DNA from: Peribacillus tepidiphilus
GTDB taxonomy: Bacteria; Bacillota; Bacilli; Bacillales; DSM-1321
Assembly: GCF_009466385.1 (NCBI RefSeq)
Contig: NZ_WIAQ01000002.1
Coordinates: forward strand, 302,415 to 366,414
Length of the DNA: 64,000 nt
Reading direction: 5' to 3'
The notes under the pieces were generated by a model. It was given only the letters and a program-made list of their open reading frames with translations, did not search any database and had not been told where the DNA came from. The translations under genes were made by a program, and so were the position numbers. Positions 55,879 to 64,000 of this stretch are shown here, piece after piece. The first letter of the stretch is position 1, and each line of letters begins with the position of its first letter.

Positions 55879-57771
55879 TTGGATCTTTTATCGATAAAGG
55901 ACCCTTCTTTTTTAAAGGGGCTGAACAAAAGTGAACTTGAAAAGCTGAGTCAAGACATCAGGAATTTTCTTATCGAAAAGCTTTCCGTCACAGGGGGCCA
56001 TATTGGTCCAAACCTTGGGGTCGTTGAATTAACGATTGCGTTACATCGAGAATTTAATAGCCCGCAGGATAAAATCATATGGGATGTCGGTCATCAATCA
56101 TACGTACATAAGATTTTGACCGGAAGAGCGTGCGAATTTGATACGCTTAGAAAATACAAAGGTCTTTGTGGATTTCCTAAGCGATCGGAAAGTGAACATG
56201 ATGTTTGGGAAACGGGACATAGTTCGACTTCCCTGTCTGCTGCCATGGGCATGGCGATTGCTAGAGATTTAAAGAAGGAAAAGAGTTATATTCTCCCTGT
56301 TATCGGAGATGGCGCCCTTACCGGTGGGATGGCTCTTGAAGCGTTAAACCATATTGGTCATGAGAAAAAAGATATCATTGTCATCTTAAATGATAACGAA
56401 ATGTCCATTGCACCGAATGTAGGGGCTCTTCATAATGTGCTTGGACAGCTTCGTACGGCAGGTAAGTATAATTGGGTAAAAGATGAGCTTGAATATTTGC
56501 TGAAAAAAATACCTGCTGTAGGTGGGAAGCTAGCGAACACAGCCGAGCGTTTGAAGGATAGCTTGAAATATTTGTTTGTTTCCGGCATGTTCTTTGAAGA
56601 ATTAGGCTTTACTTATTTTGGTCCGGTAGACGGTCACAATTACGATGATTTATTCGAAAATCTTAGATATGCGAAAAAGACATCAGGTCCAGTCCTATTG
56701 CATGTTATAACAAAAAAAGGAAAAGGCTATCATCCAGCAGAATCTGATAAAACGGGTACATGGCACGGTACTGGTCCTTATAAAATTGAAACAGGTGCAT
56801 TTGTGAAGCCTGAACAATCTCCTCCGGCCTGGAGCTCTCTTGTTAGCGAAACAGTTCGCAGGCTTGCTAGAGAGGACGAAAGAATTGTTGCGATTACACC
56901 TGCCATGCCTGTTGGTTCAAAACTGGAAGGCTTTGCGTCTGAATTTCCGGACAGGATGTTTGATGTAGGGATTGCTGAGCAGCATGCAGCAACCGTGGCA
57001 GCAGGTCTGGCAATCCAAAACATGAAACCATTTTTAGCAATTTATTCTACGTTCTTACAAAGAGCGTACGATCAAGTTGTGCATGATATTTGTAGACAAA
57101 ATTTGAATGTTTTTATCGGTATTGACCGAGCAGGCCTAGTTGGAGCAGATGGGGAGACCCATCAAGGGGTTTTTGATATTGCATTTCTGCGCCACTTACC
57201 AAATATCGTCTTGATGATGCCTAAGGATGAAAATGAAGGACAGCATATGGTAAATACCGCAATAAAATATGATGATGGTCCAATCGCTCTTAGATTCCCA
57301 AGGGGGAATGGATATGGTGTTGAAATGGATAAGGAATTAAAAGTCATTCCGATCGGAAGCTGGGAAGTTTTGAAGGACGGAAAAGACGCAGTGATCCTAA
57401 CCTTCGGAACAACGATTCCTATGTGCATGGAAGCGGCTCAAAGATTAGAAAAACAAGGTATTTCTGTAAAGGTTGTCAACGCTCGTTTCATCAAACCGAT
57501 GGATTTGGATATGCTAAAGGACATCTTTTCAACAAACGCTCCAATATTAACCGTAGAAGAAGCGTGCTTGCAGGGTGGTTTTGGTAGCGGAGTACTTGAG
57601 CATGCTCAAGAAATGGGTTATCACAATCTCGTTATTGAAAGAATGGGAATTCCGGACCGCTTCATAGAGCACGGAAGCGTTGATGAATTATTAGAGGAAA
57701 TAGGCCTAACAACTGAGAATATCGTAAATAAAATGACGATGATTGTACCAAAAAAACAAAAAAGGGCTTAG
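55879..57771 (+). CDS. dxs: 1-deoxy-D-xylulose-5-phosphate synthase
   Basis: This 630-residue thiamine diphosphate enzyme joins pyruvate and glyceraldehyde-3-phosphate in the first step of the MEP isoprenoid pathway. The N-terminal [14 protein letters not shown], the ThDP motif [18 protein letters not shown] with [10 protein letters not shown] (~residue 180), and the pyrimidine-domain [14 protein letters not shown] (~365) are canonical. It starts at TTG, giving [14 protein letters not shown] as in B. subtilis; the GTG three codons earlier is less likely. It precedes yqxC. Confidence 0.95.
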   Translation: MDLLSIKDPSFLKGLNKSELEKLSQDIRNFLIEKLSVTGGHIGPNLGVVELTIALHREFNSPQDKIIWDVGHQSYVHKILTGRACEFDTLRKYKGLCGFPKRSESEHDVWETGHSSTSLSAAMGMAIARDLKKEKSYILPVIGDGALTGGMALEALNHIGHEKKDIIVILNDNEMSIAPNVGALHNVLGQLRTAGKYNWVKDELEYLLKKIPAVGGKLANTAERLKDSLKYLFVSGMFFEELGFTYFGPVDGHNYDDLFENLRYAKKTSGPVLLHVITKKGKGYHPAESDKTGTWHGTGPYKIETGAFVKPEQSPPAWSSLVSETVRRLAREDERIVAITPAMPVGSKLEGFASEFPDRMFDVGIAEQHAATVAAGLAIQNMKPFLAIYSTFLQRAYDQVVHDICRQNLNVFIGIDRAGLVGADGETHQGVFDIAFLRHLPNIVLMMPKDENEGQHMVNTAIKYDDGPIALRFPRGNGYGVEMDKELKVIPIGSWEVLKDGKDAVILTFGTTIPMCMEAAQRLEKQGISVKVVNARFIKPMDLDMLKDIFSTNAPILTVEEACLQGGFGSGVLEHAQEMGYHNLVIERMGIPDRFIEHGSVDELLEEIGLTTENIVNKMTMIVPKKQKRA

Positions 57772-57775
57772 TGGA

Positions 57776-58630
57776 ATGAAAGTGAAAAAGGAAAGAATTG
57801 ATGTTTTACTCGTTGAACAGGGTTTAGCTGAAACGAGAGAAAAAGCAAAGAGGGCTATTATGGCAGGACTCGTTTATGTTAACGAGGAAAGAGTTGACAA
57901 GCCGGGTGAGAAAATTCCTGTTGATTCAAAAATCAGTGTTAAAGGTCAGGTCATGCCTTATGTATCTCGGGGAGGATTTAAGCTTGAAAAGGCATTAAAA
58001 ACCTTTGATGTGAATATTAAGGACAAAGTCCTGCTTGATATTGGAGCTTCCACTGGTGGATTTACGGATTGCGCTCTTCAAAATGGGGCGAAAATGTCCT
58101 ATGCTTTAGATGTAGGATATAACCAACTGGCATGGAAACTGCGGCAGGACGAAAGAGTAGTGGTGATGGAGAGAACAAATTTTAGGTATGTCACCCCTGC
58201 CGATCTTTCTGGTGAAATGCCTAATTTTGCAAGTATTGATGTTTCGTTTATTTCGTTAACTCTTATCCTTCCTGTTCTTAAAACACTTCTTGTACCAAAC
58301 AGTGATGTGATTGCTTTGATTAAGCCTCATTTTGAAGCTGGTCGAGAACAGGTTGGAAAAAAAGGGATTGTTAGGGATCCAAAAATTCACTTAGAAGTCA
58401 TTCAAAAAGTTACAAACTTTGCCTTACAAATGGGTTACGATGTGAAAAACCTTTCCTATTCCCCAATTACAGGTGGAGATGGAAATATTGAATTCTTGCT
58501 TCATTTATTTTGGGCAGGAAAAAAAGAAGGCGAAGGAGCTATATTCATATCTGAAGCTTTTATCCGAAAAGTTGTCGATGAAGCCCATTCAAGCCTAAAA
58601 AAAGAAATTCAGCAAAATGAACAAGGATAG
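57776..58630 (+). CDS. yqxC: TlyA-family RNA methyltransferase
   Basis: This 284-residue protein has an N-terminal S4 RNA-binding domain (residues ~5-65, RIDVLLVEQGLAETREKAKRA, split: RIDVLLVEQGLAE, EKAKRAIMAG) and an FtsJ-like methyltransferase domain with LLDIGASTGGFTDCAL (~residue 85) and SIDVSFISLTLILP near 155. TlyA proteins 2'-O-methylate rRNA cytidines in other bacteria; the target here is inferred. It starts four bases after the dxs stop. Confidence 0.92.
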   Translation: MKVKKERIDVLLVEQGLAETREKAKRAIMAGLVYVNEERVDKPGEKIPVDSKISVKGQVMPYVSRGGFKLEKALKTFDVNIKDKVLLDIGASTGGFTDCALQNGAKMSYALDVGYNQLAWKLRQDERVVVMERTNFRYVTPADLSGEMPNFASIDVSFISLTLILPVLKTLLVPNSDVIALIKPHFEAGREQVGKKGIVRDPKIHLEVIQKVTNFALQMGYDVKNLSYSPITGGDGNIEFLLHLFWAGKKEGEGAIFISEAFIRKVVDEAHSSLKKEIQQNEQG

Positions 58631-58636
58631 ATGGAT

Positions 58637-58670
58637 CCCGAGAAGCAAAATTGTTTCTCGGGTTTTATTT
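58637..58670 (+). terminator. Terminator after yqxC
   Basis: CCCGAGAA pairs with TTCTCGGG around a loop of about ten bases, followed by TTTTATTT. Confidence 0.85.
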
Positions 58671-58798
58671 AGGTACACCCTTGAACACTTCGTTTTCTAA
58701 ATAAAATGCATGTACATTCATAAAGAAACAAGGTATCATTTTTTATGATAGGGTTTGTAAAAAATAAGATGTAAACAAGCCATATAAAGAGGTGCAAT

Positions 58799-59248
58799 AT
58801 GAATAAAGGTCAACGACATATAAAAATTAGAGAAATCATTGCGAATCATGATATTGAGACTCAAGATGAGCTTGTTGATGAGCTTAGAAAAGCAGGATTT
58901 AATGTGACACAGGCTACAGTCTCTAGGGATATTAAGGAGCTTCATCTAGTCAAGGTACCGTTGATGGACGGCCGCTATAAATATAGTCTTCCAGCTGATC
59001 AAAGATTTAATCCTTTGCAAAAACTGAAAAGAGCATTAATTGATGCCTTTATTAGAATTGATTCTGCTAGTCATTTACTGGTTATGAAAACATTGCCTGG
59101 AAACGCGCAAGCGATCGGGGCGTTAATTGATAATTTAGACTGGGATGAGATTTTAGGAACGATTTGTGGTGACGATACTTGTTTAATTATTTGTCGTACT
59201 CCTGAGGATACTCAAGTCATTTCACAACGATTTTTGGACATGCTCTAA
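58799..59248 (+). CDS. ahrC: Arginine repressor AhrC/ArgR
   Basis: This 149-residue regulator represses arginine biosynthesis and activates its breakdown when arginine is bound. The N-terminal winged helix reads [26 protein letters not shown] (split: [26 protein letters not shown]) with [17 protein letters not shown], and the C-terminal hexamer domain has the arginine-binding [23 protein letters not shown] precedes the ATG. Confidence 0.95.
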   Translation: MNKGQRHIKIREIIANHDIETQDELVDELRKAGFNVTQATVSRDIKELHLVKVPLMDGRYKYSLPADQRFNPLQKLKRALIDAFIRIDSASHLLVMKTLPGNAQAIGALIDNLDWDEILGTICGDDTCLIICRTPEDTQVISQRFLDML

Positions 59249-59268
59249 TTTGAATTGAGGTGAATGAT

Positions 59269-60987
59269 TTGTTAGTCGAATTATCCATAAAGAATTTTGC
59301 CATCATTGAAGCCCTTTCCATTTCTTTTAAAAAGGGCTTAACTGTTTTAACTGGTGAAACCGGTGCTGGGAAATCCATTATTATCGATGCTGTCCATTTG
59401 CTGGCAGGTGGAAGGGGTTCTTCTGAATTTGTTAGACATGGAGAAGAAAAAGCGGAAATAGAAGGGTTGTTTGTCATTGATGACAACCATCCTGTCATGG
59501 AAAAAGCCGAACAATTCGGTATTGACATATCAGACGGAATGATCGTATTAAGAAGAGACATTTCTGAATCGGGAAAAAGTATTTGCCGTATAAACGGAAA
59601 GCTCGTCACCATTTCGATTTTACGAGAAGTCGGTCGAACTCTTATTGATATCCATGGACAGCATGAACACCAAGAGCTAATGGAAAGTAGCTATCATCTG
59701 CCTTTATTAGATCAATTTGGTGGCGAAAAGATCGCGAAAGCTTTAAAAGAGTATGAAGATTTATATAAGAAATTTGATACGCTTCAAAAACAATGGAAGA
59801 GTCTGAATCAAAATGAACAGCAAATGGCTCATAGGCTAGATTTAATTAAATTTCAATATGATGAAATCAAGAAAGCAGACCTGAAGCTTCATGAAGATGA
59901 AGAACTTATGGAAGAAAGAAAAAAAATCATGAATTTCGAGCGGATTTATGAGGGCCTAAAAAACAGTTATGATGCATTAAGAAACGAGCAAGGTGCACTT
60001 GATTGGCTTGCAGTTGCAATGAATCATCTTGAAGAGGCAGCCGAGCTTGACGATGACCTTCAAGGAGTTTCTGAAAATGTTTCAAACAGCTTTTACCTTC
60101 TGGAAGAAGCAGCAACAACAATACGTAATCGTTTAGAGCTATTGGAATATGATCCACATCGATTGGATATGATTGAAAGCAGATTAAACGAAATCAATCA
60201 ATTAAAAAGAAAATATGGGAAAAGTGTTGAAGATATTTTAGAGTATTTCTCAAAAATTGAAGAGGAGATTGAAACACTTCAAAATCGGGAAACTCATTTA
60301 ACGAAGCTGGAAAAAGAATTGTCTTCTGTAAAGAAGGATATCCTTGTAGAAGCAGCCAATTTGTCAGCTGTAAGACAGGAATTTGCCAAAACACTCACCA
60401 AACTAATACATCGTGAACTGAAAGAATTATATATGGAGAAAACCGTCTTTGAAGTAAGATTCCATAAGAAAGGTACAGCCATTCAAAACGTGGAAGATAA
60501 CGAAATCGGAAAGCAAGGTTTGGATGAGGTCGAATTTTATATTTCTACCAACCCAGGTGAACCACTAAAGCCTCTCTCTAAAGTTGCTTCCGGAGGCGAA
60601 TTATCAAGAATTATGCTGGCATTAAAAAACATTTTTTCTAAGCATCAAGGCATTACCTCTATCATTTTTGATGAAGTAGATACAGGTGTTAGCGGAAGGG
60701 TTGCGCAGGCGATTGCCGAAAAGATTTATAAAGTTTCCGTTGATTCTCAAGTACTGTGTATTTCACATCTTCCACAGGTTGCAGCAATGGCAGATACTCA
60801 TCTCTATATTTCTAAGCAAACCATTGACGGTAGAACGAAAACCACTGTTAAGCCTCTTGATGATGAGGAGAAAACAAAAGAAATTGGTCGTATGATCTCC
60901 GGTGTTGAAATCACAGATTTGACAAAGCAACACGCAAAAGAATTGATCGAACAGGCTAATTCTATAAAGGCAGTACATATTAGTTAA
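59269..60987 (+). CDS. recN: DNA repair protein RecN
   Basis: This 572-residue SMC-like ATPase is an early factor at double-strand breaks. Walker A is LTGETGAGKSIIIDAVHLL (~residue 27), followed by long coiled coils to about 400, the signature KVASGGELSRIMLALK and Walker B TSIIFDEVDTGVSGRVA. It starts at TTG, matching the family start MLVELSIKNFAIIE, with GAGGTGA five bases upstream. It follows ahrC by 20 bases. Confidence 0.95.
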   Translation: MLVELSIKNFAIIEALSISFKKGLTVLTGETGAGKSIIIDAVHLLAGGRGSSEFVRHGEEKAEIEGLFVIDDNHPVMEKAEQFGIDISDGMIVLRRDISESGKSICRINGKLVTISILREVGRTLIDIHGQHEHQELMESSYHLPLLDQFGGEKIAKALKEYEDLYKKFDTLQKQWKSLNQNEQQMAHRLDLIKFQYDEIKKADLKLHEDEELMEERKKIMNFERIYEGLKNSYDALRNEQGALDWLAVAMNHLEEAAELDDDLQGVSENVSNSFYLLEEAATTIRNRLELLEYDPHRLDMIESRLNEINQLKRKYGKSVEDILEYFSKIEEEIETLQNRETHLTKLEKELSSVKKDILVEAANLSAVRQEFAKTLTKLIHRELKELYMEKTVFEVRFHKKGTAIQNVEDNEIGKQGLDEVEFYISTNPGEPLKPLSKVASGGELSRIMLALKNIFSKHQGITSIIFDEVDTGVSGRVAQAIAEKIYKVSVDSQVLCISHLPQVAAMADTHLYISKQTIDGRTKTTVKPLDDEEKTKEIGRMISGVEITDLTKQHAKELIEQANSIKAVHIS

Positions 60988-61027
60988 GTACTGGAAAAAT
61001 TATCAACTAGAAAAAGCTATGCATTGT

Positions 61028-61056
61028 AAAGCTATCCAAAAACGGATAGCTTTTAT
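61028..61056 (+). terminator. Terminator after recN
   Basis: AAAGCTATCC pairs with GGATAGCTTTT around a six-base loop, then TATTT. Confidence 0.88.
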
Positions 61057-61149
61057 TTATGTAAGGGGTTATAAATGACCATTCCGAAGGCAAAATTAAA
61101 AGTGTAGCCATGAAAAGTGTGTGGATTAGAAGCGAGGAGAGTGAAAAGA

Positions 61150-62442
61150 TTGAAGCTTGCTTTTCTAAGAAAAATTATTGGTGGAGTTCTCCTTGTTTCG
61201 CTCCTTTCATTAGGATTTTTTCAGCCTGTAAGACAAATGGTTTCCATTCCTACAAAAGTCATTCTGTTTGAGGGGGAAAAATATGTTTTCCCACAAGCCA
61301 TGCCGGTTTCAACAAAAGTGGCAAAAAACGCTGGCATCCGTGTTAATCAAAAAGATGATGAAGTCATTTTAGATGCGGATGCACCAGGTACTAACCAATT
61401 GTTGATGGATTTTGCCGGATTACCTGTTAAAAAAGTGGATGTTGAAGTGCTGAAGAACTTCAAGGTCTTACCTGGTGGACAGTCTATTGGTGTAAAGTTA
61501 AACACAATAGGAGTGCTTGTAGTTGGTCATCACCTCATTGACACGAAAGACGGTAAAAAATCACCAGGGGAAATTGCCGGAGTTAAAAGTGGAGACATCA
61601 TAACAGAAATTAACGGAAAGAAAATAATGGGAATGAACGACGTTTCTGAACATGTTCAATCAGCTGGTGAGGATGGGAAGCCTCTTGAACTGGTCATTAT
61701 AAGAGATGAACAACAAATAAAAACAAAGCTCGTCCCTCTAAAAGATCAAAATGAAAATATATTCAAGCTTGGACTTTATATTAGAGATTCGGCTGCTGGA
61801 ATAGGGACTATGACCTTTTATCATCCCCAATCAAAAAAATATGGTGCTCTCGGACATGTTATTTCTGATATAGATACAAAAAAGCCAATCGTTGTTAAAG
61901 ACGGACAAGTAGTTCGTTCGACAGTCACATCGATTGAAAAAGGTAGTAATGGCAATCCAGGTGAAAAGTTAGCACGATTTTCATCCGAAAAAGAAATAAT
62001 CGGCACAATTAATCGAAATAGTCCATTTGGTATTTTTGGGAAGCTGAATAAGCAAATTCTAAATGGAATGATGGATAAGCCGCTGCCTATTACCCTATCC
62101 CATCAAGTAAAAGAAGGGCCTGCTCAAATCCTCACAGTGGTAGACGGTTCTAAAGTAGAAAAGTTTGACATTGAAATCGTCAGCTCCATTCCACAAAAAT
62201 TTCCAGCCATTAAAGGAATGGTCATTAAAATTACAGATGAGAAGTTATTGAAAAAGACCGGAGGCATTGTACAAGGAATGAGTGGAAGCCCCATTATTCA
62301 AGATGGAAAACTGGTTGGTGCAGTTACCCACGTTTTTGTAAACGATCCAACTAGTGGCTATGGTGTTCATATTGAATGGATGTTGAATGAAGCAGGAATC
62401 AATATATATGAAAAAGCTGATGCTGTTCCAAAAGCTAGCTAA
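61150..62442 (+). CDS. spoIVB: SpoIVB serine peptidase
   Basis: This 430-residue S55 peptidase is made in the forespore and crosses to the intermembrane space, where it cleaves SpoIVFA and so triggers pro-sigma-K processing. An N-terminal membrane anchor (residues ~8-27) is followed by a PDZ domain ([16 protein letters not shown], ~residue 145) and the peptidase domain with catalytic His in GALGHVISD (~235) and Ser in QGMSGSPII (~378). TTG at 61150 follows GAGGAG by ten bases. Confidence 0.94.
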   Translation: MKLAFLRKIIGGVLLVSLLSLGFFQPVRQMVSIPTKVILFEGEKYVFPQAMPVSTKVAKNAGIRVNQKDDEVILDADAPGTNQLLMDFAGLPVKKVDVEVLKNFKVLPGGQSIGVKLNTIGVLVVGHHLIDTKDGKKSPGEIAGVKSGDIITEINGKKIMGMNDVSEHVQSAGEDGKPLELVIIRDEQQIKTKLVPLKDQNENIFKLGLYIRDSAAGIGTMTFYHPQSKKYGALGHVISDIDTKKPIVVKDGQVVRSTVTSIEKGSNGNPGEKLARFSSEKEIIGTINRNSPFGIFGKLNKQILNGMMDKPLPITLSHQVKEGPAQILTVVDGSKVEKFDIEIVSSIPQKFPAIKGMVIKITDEKLLKKTGGIVQGMSGSPIIQDGKLVGAVTHVFVNDPTSGYGVHIEWMLNEAGINIYEKADAVPKAS

Positions 62443-62452
62443 TTGATAAAAA

Positions 62453-62491
62453 TCATCAAACATCTCGGATAATGAGGTGTTTGATTTTTTT
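62453..62491 (+). terminator. Terminator after spoIVB
   Basis: ATCAAACATCTC pairs with GAGGTGTTTGAT (one wobble pair) around a seven-base loop, followed by seven T. Confidence 0.92.
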
Positions 62492-62560
62492 ATCGGAAAA
62501 ATGAACAAAATTGTGACGATAATCATGATTCCATATGTTACAATATGCTCGTAAAGATTT

Positions 62561-62567
62561 TTCGACA
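62561..62567 (-). promoter_or_regulatory. 0A box, upstream
   Basis: TTCGACA is the exact reverse complement of the Spo0A recognition core TGTCGAA. It lies about 180 bases before spo0A. Confidence 0.6.
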
Positions 62568-62590
62568 TTTATACGAGTTTGCTCGAAAAT

Positions 62591-62597
62591 AGTCGAA
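62591..62597 (+). promoter_or_regulatory. 0A box, middle (one mismatch)
   Basis: AGTCGAA differs from TGTCGAA at its first base. A similar GCTCGAA lies ten bases upstream. Confidence 0.45.
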
Positions 62598-62650
62598 AAA
62601 CAGAGAAAATAAAAGGAAATGAAAGATTTTCTGTATTTTTTATAATTAAT

Positions 62651-62679
62651 AAAGGATTTTTTTAGCGTTTGTCGAAAAC
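62651..62679 (+). promoter_or_regulatory. Sigma-H-like spo0A promoter with overlapping 0A box
   Basis: AAAGGATTT (-35) and GTCGAAAAC (-10-like), 11 bases apart, resemble the sigma-H pattern (RnAGGAwww and RnnGAAww). The perfect 0A box TTTGTCGAA (62668-62676) overlaps the -10. B. subtilis spo0A has a sigma-H promoter and several 0A boxes in this region. Confidence 0.5.
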
Positions 62680-62746
62680 GTTATTTACGAATAAATTTTT
62701 ACTAAATTAGAAAAAATGTGAAGTTTTTTTGAGGAGGAAACAAAGG

Positions 62747-63544
62747 GTGAAGAAGGTTAAAGTATGTATTGTAGATGATAATAAAGAACTGGTTAACTTA
62801 TTGGAGGAATACATCTCTTCCCAGGACGATATGGAAGTGATTGGCGTTGCATATAACGGTCAGGATTGTTTGAATATGCTTCAAACTTGCGAGCCAGATG
62901 TGCTAGTACTGGACATCATCATGCCACATTTGGATGGTCTAGCCGTTTTAGGCAAATTAAGAAGCTCTGCTCGTTCATCACAACCAAATGTCATTATGCT
63001 TACTGCCTTTGGTCAGGAGGATGTTACAAAGAAAGCCGTAGAGCTTGGAGCTTCCTATTTTATCTTAAAGCCTTTTGATATGGAGAATTTGGGAAATCAT
63101 ATAAGACAAGTCAGCAACCAAAATGGAAATGTGACTCTATCTAAAAAAACAGCAACCAATTCATATAGATCATCTATGGAAGCGAAACCAAAAAATTTAG
63201 ATGCAAGTATTACAAGCATCATTCATGAAATCGGTGTACCGGCTCATATAAAAGGCTATTTATATTTAAGAGAAGCCATTTCAATGGTCTATAACGATAT
63301 TGAATTACTTGGTTCGATTACGAAGGTTCTCTATCCAGATATTGCAAAGAAATATAACACGACGGCTAGTCGCGTAGAGCGTGCGATTCGCCATGCGATT
63401 GAAGTTGCTTGGAGCAGAGGCAATATTGATTCGATTTCATCTCTTTTCGGTTATACAGTTAGCATGTCCAAAGCAAAGCCTACAAACAGTGAATTTATCG
63501 CGATGGTCGCTGACAAACTACGGTTAGAGCATAAAGCTTCTTGA
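62747..63544 (+). CDS. spo0A: Sporulation master regulator Spo0A
   Basis: This 265-residue response regulator controls entry to sporulation. The receiver domain has the acidic pair in IVDDN, the phospho-accepting aspartate in [13 protein letters not shown] (~residue 56) and the conserved lysine in ILKPFD. The C-terminal DNA-binding domain from [18 protein letters not shown] onward is nearly identical to that of B. subtilis. It starts at GTG, with GAGGAGG nine bases upstream. spoIVB-spo0A adjacency is conserved. Confidence 0.98.
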   Translation: MKKVKVCIVDDNKELVNLLEEYISSQDDMEVIGVAYNGQDCLNMLQTCEPDVLVLDIIMPHLDGLAVLGKLRSSARSSQPNVIMLTAFGQEDVTKKAVELGASYFILKPFDMENLGNHIRQVSNQNGNVTLSKKTATNSYRSSMEAKPKNLDASITSIIHEIGVPAHIKGYLYLREAISMVYNDIELLGSITKVLYPDIAKKYNTTASRVERAIRHAIEVAWSRGNIDSISSLFGYTVSMSKAKPTNSEFIAMVADKLRLEHKAS

Positions 63545-63592
63545 AAAGAGTAAGATGTATTTTTCCTTAAAATCATACTTTAACACCCAGAA

Positions 63593-63625
63593 AAAACACT
63601 GGATTAATTTTAATCCGGTGTTTTG
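63593..63625 (+). terminator. Terminator after spo0A
   Basis: AAAACACTGGATTA pairs with TAATCCGGTGTTTT around a short loop, followed by T-rich sequence. Confidence 0.88.
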
Positions 63626-64000
63626 TGCTTTTATTCAATCTATTTTTATTGTTTTATGAGTGTAAACTTATTCAGCTTTTTGTTAAATATTTTTCATTTT
63701 TTATAAAAAATTTCACTAGTGTTGCATAAATATTGTCGCAATTTTCAGTTTTATTATTTTTTCTGTTTAGAGCCAAAAAGGTAAATACCCAATTATAGGT
63801 GACTCCATCCATTTGGAAATTTATTGACAATTAGACCTGTGCGACGACGACAATTTACTTATTAAGGGATGGCTTTTCCTTCAATTTTTCGAAGCCAGAT
63901 ATGCGCTGGTTTCCACAATGCAGCCCTTAAATAACGGCTAATTTGTAAGGTTTTTCGCGTACTATTTGTTTCGATTTGTGCCAGAACATGTAGGCAAAAA
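63626..64000. other. Region after spo0A, no assignable gene
   Basis: About 230 AT-rich bases are followed, from 63862, by sequence open to the window edge in two frames on the minus strand. I cannot choose between them, and the window ends too soon. Confidence 0.4.

Noticed and set aside
55572..55934. 120-codon frame between ispA and dxs
   Set aside because: It runs through the dispersed repeat and into dxs in another frame.
63862..64000. C-terminal end of a minus-strand gene at the window edge
   Set aside because: Two overlapping minus-strand frames look equally protein-like and neither gives a recognised family, so no call is made.

Overview
The window is about 64 kb of low-GC Gram-positive chromosome from an endospore-forming member of the Bacillaceae. 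Gene content and order follow the yqg-yqh-yqi segment of Bacillus subtilis, from rpmG/yqgN through glcK, comG, gcv, efp, spoIIIA, accBC and recN to spo0A, with lineage-specific insertions and losses. Shine-Dalgarno sites are strong (AGGAGG-like), TTG and GTG starts are common, and most operons end in clear intrinsic terminators. I cannot name the species. There are no rRNA or tRNA genes, no intact insertion sequence and no CRISPR array.

Region 1 (1-16 kb): a cut-off glucan-type glycosyltransferase with what looks like the end of a GH57/DUF1957 domain, an unknown partner, rpmG, yqgN, a DUF92 membrane protein, lactate dehydrogenase, and a short membrane protein. A tetratricopeptide remnant, probably of the rhomboid protease GluP, lies where gluP is expected. 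Then come an unknown anchored protein divergent from a SpoVAF/GerA-like germination protein, yqgQ-glcK, a lipoteichoic acid synthase, the YqgT peptidase, yqgW, yqgX and a MidA-like methyltransferase.

Region 2 (16-30 kb): yqgY, a cysteine-containing winged-helix regulator divergent from the complete comGA-GG competence pseudopilus operon, aroK, yqzE, yqhG-yqhH on the other strand, a tandem glycine riboswitch driving gcvT-gcvPA-gcvPB, yqhL and lipM. The cluster ties glycine cleavage to protein lipoylation, since lipM is needed to lipoylate GcvH.

Region 3 (30-41 kb): a class II (B12-dependent) ribonucleotide reductase behind two NrdR boxes, spore photoproduct lyase, a 12-copy tandem array of a 52-bp unit with a hairpin in each unit, a patatin-like lipase, yqhP, yqhQ, yqhR (figP), aroQ, yqhT and efp.

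Region 4 (41-64 kb): the full spoIIIAA-AH operon behind a near-consensus sigma-E promoter, a long hairpin dispersed repeat, a chemotaxis receptor, accBC behind a promoter with a FapR-like operator, yqhY, and a housekeeping run nusB-folD-xseA-xseB-ispA-dxs-yqxC-ahrC-recN. It ends with spoIVB and spo0A, whose promoter region carries several 0A boxes. The last ~370 bases hold no gene that can be assigned.

The most unusual items are the 52-bp palindromic tandem array, the FapR-like operator before accBC, the gluP remnant, the GH57-like/GT4 fusion, and the co-location of a SpoVAF-like protein with YqhR/FigP. No wholly new multi-gene system is evident; most of the window is conserved core genome.
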